Positions 1 to 5,015 are shown, counted from the first letter of the stretch. The stretch: DNA of 7,338 bases from Parcubacteria group bacterium GW2011_GWA2_50_10b (GCA_001004085.1 LCQJ01000027.1:1-7338), one strand, 5' to 3'. Notes: generated by a model not told the origin, from the letters alone. Program-made: numbers and translations.

Positions 1-1416
1 TTTACCATCCACGAATTTCCAAGCTACTCGTTTGTTGTTTCAGATATACACGGACATGTGCTTTCTATTCCCTTTGTTTTGTTGACTATCGCCTTGTTAA
101 TTCACATATTCGGCTCTGGCATCCATAAAGAAAATTTTCAATTTTCAATTTACAATTTCCAATCAATGTTCAATTTACCATTTGTTTTTTATGGTTTTTT
201 GGTTGGCGTTTTGTTAATGACCAATGCGCTGGATGGGCCGATCTATCTCGCACTGCTGGGAGCAGTGTTTGTAATTTTCAATTTTCAATTTTCAATTTCC
301 AATTGGAAAAGAATTGGGGGAATTATTGTAATAGTTTTGGCTGCAGCAGCTATCACTGCATTGCCTTTCCTTTGGCATTTCAAATCCTTTGTTTCCGGGG
401 TGGCGGTAAATTGCCCGCCAGCGTTTTTGGCCAATACCAAGGTCGGGCCTGTCATGTTTGAAGGAGTAGAGAAGTGCCAACGGTCGCCGTTATGGATGAT
501 GGGACTCCTGTGGGGGTTTTTTGTGTATTGCGGAGGATGGCTGATAATTAAAATTTTTAATTTCAAATTTTTAATTTTTAATCAAACGAAGAAATTTTCA
601 ATGAATACAAAAATAGCTGGAATAGAGCGTTTACTCCTTATTTTTTTCTTTTTTTCGATAGCGCTCATCATTTTTCCGGAATTTTTCTATTTCAAAGACA
701 TATATCCCATGCATTTCCGAAGCAATACGATGTTTAAGTTGGGGTATGAAGCCTTTATCTTGTTCTCGATAGTCAGTGGGTATACCATTGTTGCCGCTTT
801 GTTTCAACGGAAACAAAAATCCGGACGGAAATTTTCAATTTTCAATTTTCAATTTTCAATGATTGGACAGAAGATCTTTTTCATTTTGCTCATTCCCCAG
901 CTTTTTCTCGTTTCTATCTACCCCATATTTTCCGTCCGGTCGTATTTTAACGGGTTGCGGGGGTATGAAGGATTGTACGGGTTAAGGTGGATGGCGAATC
1001 AATATCCGGACGATTGGGCAGGAATTAATTGGCTTAACCAAAATGCCAAATGCCAGGTGCACAATGCAAAATGTGAGCGCCTTGCGCTGGTCGAGGCAGA
1101 TGGGGACAGCTACACCGACTATACGCGTTTTAGTGCCTTTACCGGCATGGCGACCATTATTGGTTGGCCGGTGCATGAGTGGCTGTGGCGCGGCACGTAT
1201 GATGTAGTGGCGCCGCGGCGGGAAGACGTACGGCAAATTTATGAGTCGCAGGATCTTGAATTGACAAGGATTATCCTTGTCAGATATGGGGTGGGCTATG
1301 TGATCGTTGGGCAGCTTGAGCGGCAAAAATATCCGGCGCTCCAAGAGTGGAAGTTTGGACAGCTAGGCGAGGTGGTATTTCAACAAGGGGCAACCATAAT
1401 CTATAAAATTTTTTGA
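1..1416 (+). CDS. DUF2298 (YYY family) multi-pass membrane protein, 5' end outside the window
   Basis: Open from base 1, so the start lies upstream; 471 codons are visible before TGA. The first residues (IHEFPSYSFVVSDIHGHVLS) match the conserved DUF2298 stretch in which an acidic-His motif lies between membrane helices. Later family motifs are TNALDGPIYL, the FYFKDIYP...NTMFKLGYEAF block, and the soluble tail motif TGMATIIGWPVHEWLWRG. About seven hydrophobic segments alternate with short loops, then a soluble C-terminal part follows. The family occurs in archaea, Chloroflexi and CPR bacteria. Its function is not established; a GT-C glycosyltransferase-like role has been considered, and I infer nothing more specific. 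Oddity: four loops carry NFQFSI-type peptides made from ATTTTCA heptamers, and the soluble part carries an AAATGCC-derived NAKCQVHNAKC peptide. The reading frame stays intact through all of them. No terminator follows; the next promoter overlaps the stop codon. Confidence 0.88.
   Translation, partial: FTIHEFPSYSFVVSDIHGHVLSIPFVLLTIALLIHIFGSGIHKENFQFSIYNFQSMFNLPFVFYGFLVGVLLMTNALDGPIYLALLGAVFVIFNFQFSISNWKRIGGIIVIVLAAAAITALPFLWHFKSFVSGVAVNCPPAFLANTKVGPVMFEGVEKCQRSPLWMMGLLWGFFVYCGGWLIIKIFNFKFLIFNQTKKFSMNTKIAGIERLLLIFFFFSIALIIFPEFFYFKDIYPMHFRSNTMFKLGYEAFILFSIVSGYTIVAALFQRKQKSGRKFSIFNFQFSMIGQKIFFILLIPQLFLVSIYPIFSVRSYFNGLRGYEGLYGLRWMANQYPDDWAGINWLNQNAKCQVHNAKCERLALVEADGDSYTDYTRFSAFTGMATIIGWPVHEWLWRGTYDVVAPRREDVRQIYESQDLELTRIILVRYGVGYVIVGQLERQKYPALQEWKFGQLGEVVFQQGATIIYKIF
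134..176 (+). repeat. ATTTTCA heptamer array 1, in frame inside the DUF2298 gene
   Basis: Four heptads run 134-161: two perfect ATTTTCA, then ATTTACA and ATTTCCA with one change each. A decayed continuation reaches about 176. It encodes ENFQFSIYNFQSMFN in the loop after a membrane helix and before the helix leading to TNALDGP. The stretch is far more AT-rich than the conserved codons on either side. Confidence 0.85.
274..304 (+). repeat. ATTTTCA heptamer array 2, in frame inside the DUF2298 gene
   Basis: Three perfect ATTTTCA heptads (274-294) are followed by ATTTCCA and a partial unit. They encode NFQFSISN between the helix after TNALDGPIYL and the next helix. The order of perfect units followed by an ATTTCCA unit resembles array 1, consistent with a common source. 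Confidence 0.87.
551..602 (+). repeat. Degenerate ATTTTCA/ATTTTTA repeat array 3, in frame inside the DUF2298 gene
   Basis: Variant units such as ATTTTTA and ATTTCAA fill 551-582, and a single clean AATTTTCAAT core sits at 593-602. They encode a Phe/Asn/Ile-rich loop (FNFKFLIFN...KKFSM) before the helix that leads to the FYFKD motif. This is the most decayed array, so its membership in the family is an inference from composition, partial units and position in a loop. Confidence 0.6.
831..860 (+). repeat. Perfect four-copy ATTTTCA heptamer array 4, in frame inside the DUF2298 gene
   Basis: Four uninterrupted ATTTTCA units (831-858) plus AT. They encode KFSIFNFQFSM in the loop between the helix after NTMFKLGYEAF and the next helix. 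Perfect identity between copies suggests a recent origin or continuing slippage. Because the unit is 7 bases, a change of one copy would shift the reading frame. Confidence 0.93.
1041..1075 (+). repeat. AAATGCC heptamer array, in frame inside the DUF2298 gene
   Basis: Five consecutive heptads with decay: AAATGCC twice, then AGGTGCA, CAATGCA and AAATGTG. They encode NAKCQVHNAKC just after the conserved INWLN segment and before the ALVEADGDSYTDY segment, where family members normally have only a short turn. It is a different sequence from the ATTTTCA arrays but has the same 7-base period and the same kind of location. Confidence 0.75.
1262..1282 (+). repeat. Perfect 9-bp inverted repeat with 3-base loop inside the DUF2298 gene
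   Basis: TGACAAGGA (1262-1270), loop TTA, TCCTTGTCA (1274-1282). It encodes LTRIILV near the C-terminus. It could be a small palindromic repeat or a chance hairpin. The protein does not look longer here than the family pattern as I remember it, so an insertion is less clear than for the heptamer arrays. No U-tract follows, so it is not a terminator. Confidence 0.6.
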
Positions 1417-1441
1417 CAAATAGCCTATAATTTGATATACT
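1413..1441 (+). promoter_or_regulatory. Near-consensus sigma70-type promoter overlapping the DUF2298 stop codon
   Basis: A perfect -35 TTGACA (1413-1418), a 17-base spacer, and -10 TATACT (1436-1441) preceded by TGA, which gives an extended -10. The predicted transcription start is near 1448, leaving a leader of about 25 bases before the ATG at 1473. The -35 contains the upstream gene's TGA stop. Confidence 0.8.
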
Positions 1442-1472
1442 ATATGTTCTGCCGTAACTACTTGTTATTTGT

Positions 1473-2063
1473 ATGATATCTCCAGAGGCTATTGCAAGAC
1501 GCGTAATACATGGGTCAGTATCTGCGTTGCCGAGGTCGGTTCAAGATGCGGCTGTTGCAGTTGGCTTAATAGGGATGGAAACTCAAGTTCAAAAAAAACA
1601 TGTACTGCGCTCTCTCCGGGATTTACTTACCCTAAAAAATTACAAAAAACTGTTCAACGGAGAGAAAATTGAGACTCCTCGCCATGAATATCAAAATTGG
1701 TCTGGAAGATTTCGTTTGGGAGAGATAAACGGGAGTGGTTTGAATACATTTCGAACGGTGATAGAGGAGGGTGTACATAGGGGCCTGTTTGAAGTGCGGG
1801 TAGAAGGATTAGATGGACACCCACAAAGAGATCATATAGCGGCAGCACTTCGTTTGGCGGAAACACAGGTTGCATACCAATTAGATCAGCCATTGGGGAA
1901 AACCGTACTTCTTAAAGCGAGCGCAGTTATTGTAAAAGACGGATTGGCATGGGAGTTATCCGCTGCAATGGGTAAATTAGATCCATTGTTTCAAGAAGTT
2001 ACCCATTTTTCTGTCCGGCCTCATGTTCCCGGGGTATTGACAGATGGGGCAAAGCATGGTTAA
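1473..2063 (+). CDS. Hypothetical protein of 196 residues, family not recognised
   Basis: Not recognised as any known family. The product appears soluble, with no signal peptide or membrane helix. The N-terminal half is basic and helix-rich (QKKHVLRSLRDLLTLKNYKKLF). A central segment is Gly/Glu/Arg-rich (SGRFRLGEINGSG), and the C-terminal half has a helix-like HIAAALRLAETQVAYQ followed by strand-like KTVLLKASAVIV and an HFSVRPHVPGVL tail. No catalytic motif stands out. ATG 1473 is the first good start in frame, about 25 bases after the predicted transcription start, and no Shine-Dalgarno is visible. It stands between unrelated genes with its own promoter, so it is probably monocistronic. Base composition is more AT-rich by eye than rho, which could mean a lineage-specific or acquired gene. 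Coding status rests on length, the strong promoter and the lack of a better frame. Confidence 0.7.
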   Translation: MISPEAIARRVIHGSVSALPRSVQDAAVAVGLIGMETQVQKKHVLRSLRDLLTLKNYKKLFNGEKIETPRHEYQNWSGRFRLGEINGSGLNTFRTVIEEGVHRGLFEVRVEGLDGHPQRDHIAAALRLAETQVAYQLDQPLGKTVLLKASAVIVKDGLAWELSAAMGKLDPLFQEVTHFSVRPHVPGVLTDGAKHG

Positions 2064-2199
2064 ATACACAGTCAAGACTGTTCACTTTCCTCTGAAAGCA
2101 GGGTTTGAGACAATTCCTAGATAACATATCAGTGAAAACACATCTTCCGTTTTATTACTAAGTAATTTGTGTTGCACTAACTAAACAATTTTTTCACGT
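2064..2199 (+). promoter_or_regulatory. Leader/intergenic region upstream of rho
   Basis: This stretch holds three small inverted repeats: CAGTC-AA-GACTG (2069-2080), CTTTC-CTCT-GAAAG (2085-2098), and ATTACT-A-AGTAAT (2154-2166). None has a U-tract, so I do not call a terminator. No convincing -35/-10 pair was found for rho; TTGAGA at 2105-2110 has only a poor -10 partner. The second half is richer in C than G and lightly structured, which is compatible with Rho loading and autoregulation as in enterobacterial rho leaders, but that is inference. No Shine-Dalgarno precedes the rho ATG. Confidence 0.35.
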
Positions 2200-3699
2200 A
2201 TGGCGTTCCGCGCATCTACAAAATCAAAGAAAGCTTCTGTTACCGAAGAAAAACCCGCCTCACCGGCGGACAAGCAATCAGCTGAAACACCGCTGGATCA
2301 GAACGTGTCATTGTCGGGGTTAAGCATAGATGATCTGATCGGCGGACAGAAAGAAGAGAGTAAAGAGCAGACAGTAGTGGATGTTGCGCCAAAATTACCG
2401 CAAGCCGAAGAAGTCAGGCCCGCTTCAACTCAGCGAGGTGAGCAGCCGGTACCATACCGGGACAGCCCGCGATTTGTGAGCCATGACCGCGGTATGCCTG
2501 CCGGCAGGCAGGGTTTCCATCGTTCGACTCAAGGGTTTGGTCAACGCGGCGGTATGCCTTCGGGAAGACCAGGGTACCGGCGCGAGTGGGGACGTCCTGC
2601 TTCTATTTTGGATACCATGCCGGAAGGCCACGGATTTTTGCGCCCCAAATTTACCCCAAGTGAAAAAGATGTCTACATTTCCCAATCCCAAATCCGTCGG
2701 TTTTTACTTCGCAACGGCGACATGGTACAAGGCCAGGCGCGCCAACCCAAGGACAATGAACGCTACTGGGGACTTTTGAAAGTAGAAAATGTGAATGACA
2801 AAGCGGCAGAGGAAATGGAAAAGCGGCCAAATTTTGAAGATTTGACGCCGATCTATCCCAATAAGCAGATAAAGCTTGAAAGCGGGCATCCGCCAGCTGG
2901 CGGAGCGCTCTCGACGCGCATGATAGATCTTGTCGCGCCCATTGGATTTGGCCAGCGGGGACTCATCGTTTCCCCTCCCAAGGCCGGCAAAACCACGATT
3001 CTCAAAGAAATGGCGGCCGGCATCAGCGCTAATTATCCTGAAGTGCATCTGATGGCGGCTTTGATCGGCGAGCGGCCGGAAGAAGTGACGGACCTCTCCC
3101 GCAGTATAAAAGGCGAAGTGCTGGCCAGTAACTTTGACCAGTCGCCGGCCGAGCAAACGCGGATTGCAGAAGTGGCACTGGATCGCGCCAAGCGCCTGGT
3201 GGAAATGGGGCGGGATGTAGTGGTGCTTTTGGATTCCATCACGCGATTGGCCCGGGCTTATAATTTAGTGGTTAACCCCAGCGGGCGCACGCTTTCCGGT
3301 GGATTTGATCCGGCGGCGCTATACCCCGCGAAGCGGTTTTTGGGCGCGGCGCGCTGTGTTGAGGGCGGCGGATCCCTCACAGTAATCGGTACCGCACTGG
3401 TAGAAACGGGGAGCCGGATGGATGACCTGATCTATGAAGAATTTAAAGGTACCGGCAACATGGAGCTCCATCTGTCAAGAATTTTGCAGGAGCGCCGGAT
3501 TTTCCCGGCGATAGATTTGGTAAAAAGCGGGACGCGTCACGATGAACTGCTGTTGGGTGAAGAGGCGATGAAGCGCGTGGTGACGCTTCGGCATATGCTT
3601 TCGCTGTTGGGTGATGAAGAGCGCACGCTCATGATGATTGAGCGCCTGACCAAAAGCAAAAGTAACGATGAATTCCTCGATGGATTGGGGAAGGGGTAA
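2200..3699 (+). CDS. rho: Transcription termination factor Rho
   Basis: Rho is a hexameric RNA-dependent ATPase translocase that ends transcription of untranslated RNA. The 499 residues align with E. coli Rho at a steady offset of +80 in the motor: P-loop PPKAGKTT (Lys264, Thr265), catalytic Glu291 and Arg292 in IGERPEEV, Walker B VVVLLDS (Asp345), Q-loop segment SGRTLSGGFD, R-loop region GTGNMELHLSR, and arginine finger Arg446 in SGTRHDELLL. The RNA-binding cold-shock-like domain spans about 134-215 (ILDTMPEGHGFLRP, YISQSQIRRF). Residues 1-133 are unusual: the Rho_N helical domain is not recognisable and is replaced by a low-complexity, probably disordered tail ending in an Arg/Gly-rich stretch with a duplicated RGMPAGRQGF / RGGMPSGRPGY. 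His144 occupies the place of the first aromatic RNA-binding residue (F62 in E. coli). Two 16-bp palindromes lie within the gene. ATG 2200 is the only reasonable start seen. Confidence 0.97.
   Translation: MAFRASTKSKKASVTEEKPASPADKQSAETPLDQNVSLSGLSIDDLIGGQKEESKEQTVVDVAPKLPQAEEVRPASTQRGEQPVPYRDSPRFVSHDRGMPAGRQGFHRSTQGFGQRGGMPSGRPGYRREWGRPASILDTMPEGHGFLRPKFTPSEKDVYISQSQIRRFLLRNGDMVQGQARQPKDNERYWGLLKVENVNDKAAEEMEKRPNFEDLTPIYPNKQIKLESGHPPAGGALSTRMIDLVAPIGFGQRGLIVSPPKAGKTTILKEMAAGISANYPEVHLMAALIGERPEEVTDLSRSIKGEVLASNFDQSPAEQTRIAEVALDRAKRLVEMGRDVVVLLDSITRLARAYNLVVNPSGRTLSGGFDPAALYPAKRFLGAARCVEGGGSLTVIGTALVETGSRMDDLIYEEFKGTGNMELHLSRILQERRIFPAIDLVKSGTRHDELLLGEEAMKRVVTLRHMLSLLGDEERTLMMIERLTKSKSNDEFLDGLGKG
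2255..2269 (+). repeat. Short inverted repeat in the rho N-terminal coding region
   Basis: CCGCC (2255-2259), loop TCACC, GGCGG (2265-2269), encoding PASPAD in the disordered tail of Rho. It resembles the two longer palindromes in this gene in GC content and in lying at a non-conserved site, but a 5-bp stem could arise by chance. Confidence 0.4.
2495..2510 (+). repeat. Perfect 16-bp palindrome TGCCTGCCGGCAGGCA inside rho
   Basis: An uninterrupted self-complementary 16-mer encoding MPAGRQ (residues 99-104) in the disordered Arg/Gly-rich tail of Rho. From general familiarity, PAGRQ-type peptides encoded by this palindrome recur in unrelated predicted proteins of Parcubacteria; I could not check this here. 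The nearby degenerate copy GMPSGRPGY lacks the DNA palindrome. Confidence 0.8.
2889..2904 (+). repeat. Perfect 16-bp palindrome TCCGCCAGCTGGCGGA inside rho
   Basis: A second uninterrupted self-complementary 16-mer, different in sequence from the first. It encodes HPPAGG (residues 230-235) in the linker between the RNA-binding domain and the ATPase domain, just before LSTRMIDLVAPIGFGQRG. The linker tolerates length variation among Rho proteins, so the insert is expected to be structurally mild. Confidence 0.75.
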
Positions 3700-3726
3700 C
3701 GCGGGTCCTGCGGGCCGCCGGCGCTT

Positions 3727-3787
3727 AAGGTCGGCATACCTTGGTTCTCGCATCGCCAAGGTCCAGACCTTCTTTCTATTTTTCTAG
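3727..3787 (+). terminator. Probable intrinsic terminator of rho
   Basis: The inner stem ACCTTGG (3738-3744) pairs with CCAAGGT (3756-3762). An outer stem, AAGGTC (3727-3732) with GACCTT (3766-3771), closes it through an internal loop. A U-rich run follows at 3771-3783. Competing folds exist, including AAGGTC-CA-GACCTT at 3758-3771, which alone makes a compact hairpin directly before the U-rich tract. It lies 28 bases after the rho stop and ahead of the next promoter. Confidence 0.5.
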
Positions 3788-3849
3788 TCTTTTGTGCCAA
3801 GGCCGTGGCGATGCTTCGAAAAGGTACGCCTCCCCGCGCCTCTTGGCAC
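3750..3849 (+). repeat. Interleaved long-range inverted repeats between rho and the M23 gene
   Basis: GCATCGCCA (3750-3758) is complementary to TGGCGATGC (3806-3814), a 9-bp pair. GTGCCAAG (3794-3801) is complementary to CTTGGCAC (3842-3849), an 8-bp pair. The two pairs interleave, so they form either alternative folds or a pseudoknot. GCCAAGG also recurs directly at 3755-3761 and 3796-3802. No protein-coding frame explains the stretch. It may be a remnant of palindromic repeats, a structured RNA, or a terminator/attenuator complex. Confidence 0.45.
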
Positions 3850-3869
3850 GTCTCATGATTGTTATTCGA

Positions 3870-3878
3870 TGATATAAT
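3870..3878 (+). promoter_or_regulatory. Extended -10 promoter for the LysM-M23 gene, implying a nearly leaderless mRNA
   Basis: TGA-TATAAT: a perfect -10 (3873-3878) with the TG of an extended -10 at 3870-3871. The -35 at 17 bases is poor (GTCTCA, 3850-3855), as is usual when the -10 is extended. Only eight bases separate the -10 from the ATG at 3887, so transcription would start at or within a few bases of the start codon. Confidence 0.7.
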
Positions 3879-3886
3879 TCAACAGT

Positions 3887-4963
3887 ATGCGGCGTACACT
3901 CATTAACTTCATTGACGATATTTCCATGTGGGGGCGGGGATGGGGGTTTTATCTTGAAAAAAAGCTCCGGCGTTTTGGTTTCCGCTTTGAAACGCAAAAA
4001 TCCATGGTGGTGGATGTCCTTATGGCCAGGCGCGGGACGTACCAGCGTCCATTTTTGCATGTGTCGCTGTTAGTGTTGGTTATCGCGGGTTTTGTAGGGG
4101 CACCAATGCTTGCCAATGCATATCCGGGCGGACTGCCGGGGAGTCTGGACACATTTACCCCGCCGTCTGCAGTCGTTACGTCGCTGGATCTTACCGAATA
4201 TGGTATTGCCACACAGATATCGGAAAAACCCAGGGATCAGGTGATTACCCATACGGTAAAAGAAGGAGAGACGTTTTCTAGCATTGCAAAGACCTACAAC
4301 GTATCAATAGATACCATAAAGTGGGCAAACGACCTGAAGCGCGATAGTTTGAGCATAGGCCAGGAGCTAAAAATTCCGCCGGTTTCCGGTATCGTCCATA
4401 AGGTGCGTGAAGGAGAAACGGTGTACAGCGTTGCCAAACGGTACAAAACCGATGCACAAAAAATCGTCAACTTTCCGTTTAATGATTTTTCAGATCTGGA
4501 TACGTTTGCCCTCAACGTGGGGCAGACGCTCATTGTGCCTGACGGTGTGCCGCCGGCAGCGCCATCTATCATTGTCCCGCTTCCGCCGGTATTTGCCGGA
4601 GGCACCGGGCAATTTTTGTGGCCGGCGGGCGGCATGATTACCCAATATCCCGTGTGGTATCACAATGCGCTGGATATTGCCAACCCGTCAGCTCCGGGCA
4701 TCGCGTCGGCGGATCGGGGGATGGTGACCGTGGTGGAATATTTGCGGTATGGATATGGATTTCATGTGATTGTAGATCACGGCGGCGGACTCTCTACGCT
4801 TTATGCACACTTGAGTGAAATCTATGTGAAGCCCGGGGATGAGGTGGCTCGCGGGCAGATCATCGGCCGGATGGGCAGTACCGGCCGCTCCACAGGGACG
4901 CATCTCCATTTTGAAGTGCGCCGTGGCGGTATCACGGTAGATCCGCGATCGTTCCTAAAGTAA
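3887..4963 (+). CDS. Membrane-anchored or secreted M23 metallopeptidase with two LysM domains
   Basis: Predicted zinc endopeptidase acting on peptidoglycan cross-links outside the membrane. Order: basic N-terminus (1-55), one hydrophobic segment (about 57-75), LysM 1 (about 120-164; HTVKEGETFSSIAKTYNVS), LysM 2 (about 169-217; HKVREGETVYSVAKRYKT), Pro-rich linker (221-236), and M23 domain (about 243-358). The M23 residues are complete: ligands His259 and Asp263 (HNALD) and His341, with catalytic His308 (LYAH) and His339 (HLHFEV), so activity is expected. LysM domains bind N-acetylglucosamine in peptidoglycan. ATG 3887 fits the -10 at 3873, giving a membrane anchor with a 55-residue cytoplasmic tail. 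An alternative start, Met46 at 4022, would give a classic signal peptide with the AxA site ANA at 76-78, and hence a secreted enzyme. pilB follows at 61 bases, suggesting a related envelope role such as making room for a pilus. Confidence 0.93.
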   Translation: MRRTLINFIDDISMWGRGWGFYLEKKLRRFGFRFETQKSMVVDVLMARRGTYQRPFLHVSLLVLVIAGFVGAPMLANAYPGGLPGSLDTFTPPSAVVTSLDLTEYGIATQISEKPRDQVITHTVKEGETFSSIAKTYNVSIDTIKWANDLKRDSLSIGQELKIPPVSGIVHKVREGETVYSVAKRYKTDAQKIVNFPFNDFSDLDTFALNVGQTLIVPDGVPPAAPSIIVPLPPVFAGGTGQFLWPAGGMITQYPVWYHNALDIANPSAPGIASADRGMVTVVEYLRYGYGFHVIVDHGGGLSTLYAHLSEIYVKPGDEVARGQIIGRMGSTGRSTGTHLHFEVRRGGITVDPRSFLK

Positions 4964-4986
4964 ACTGACGTTGTGGTTCGATCATA

Positions 4987-5015
4987 TTGGATTACGGGCT
5001 ACTTTGTCGTATGAT
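4987..5015 (+). promoter_or_regulatory. Possible promoter for pilB with a very short leader
   Basis: TTGGAT (4987-4992; TTG kept, rest weak), a 17-base spacer, and TATGAT (5010-5015; five of six consensus bases). The -10 ends nine bases before the ATG at 5025, the same spacing as for the M23 gene, which would make the mRNA nearly leaderless. If real it also argues against starting pilB at the upstream TTG (4971). Cotranscription from the M23 promoter remains possible. Confidence 0.45.

Noticed and set aside
131..860. CRISPR array from the repeated ATTTTCA units
   Set aside because: The units are 7 bases in direct tandem with no spacers of regular length, and they lie in frame within a conserved protein.
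982..1344. Minus-strand open frame of 120 codons opposite the DUF2298 gene
   Set aside because: It covers the conserved TGMATIIGWPVHEWLWRG segment on the + strand, so the + frame is the real one.
1426..1431. Perfect TATAAT after TTGACA
   Set aside because: It is only seven bases from the -35. TATACT at 1436-1441 has the correct 17-base spacing and an extended TG.
1444..1476. Ten-codon upstream ORF whose TGA overlaps the ATG at 1473
   Set aside because: Its ATG (1444) lies upstream of the transcription start predicted about seven bases after the -10 (near 1448), so it would not be in the mRNA.
2069..2098. Two adjacent hairpins (CAGTC-AA-GACTG and CTTTC-CTCT-GAAAG) as a terminator of the 196-residue gene
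   Set aside because: The stems are only five pairs, AT-rich, and lack a following U-tract.
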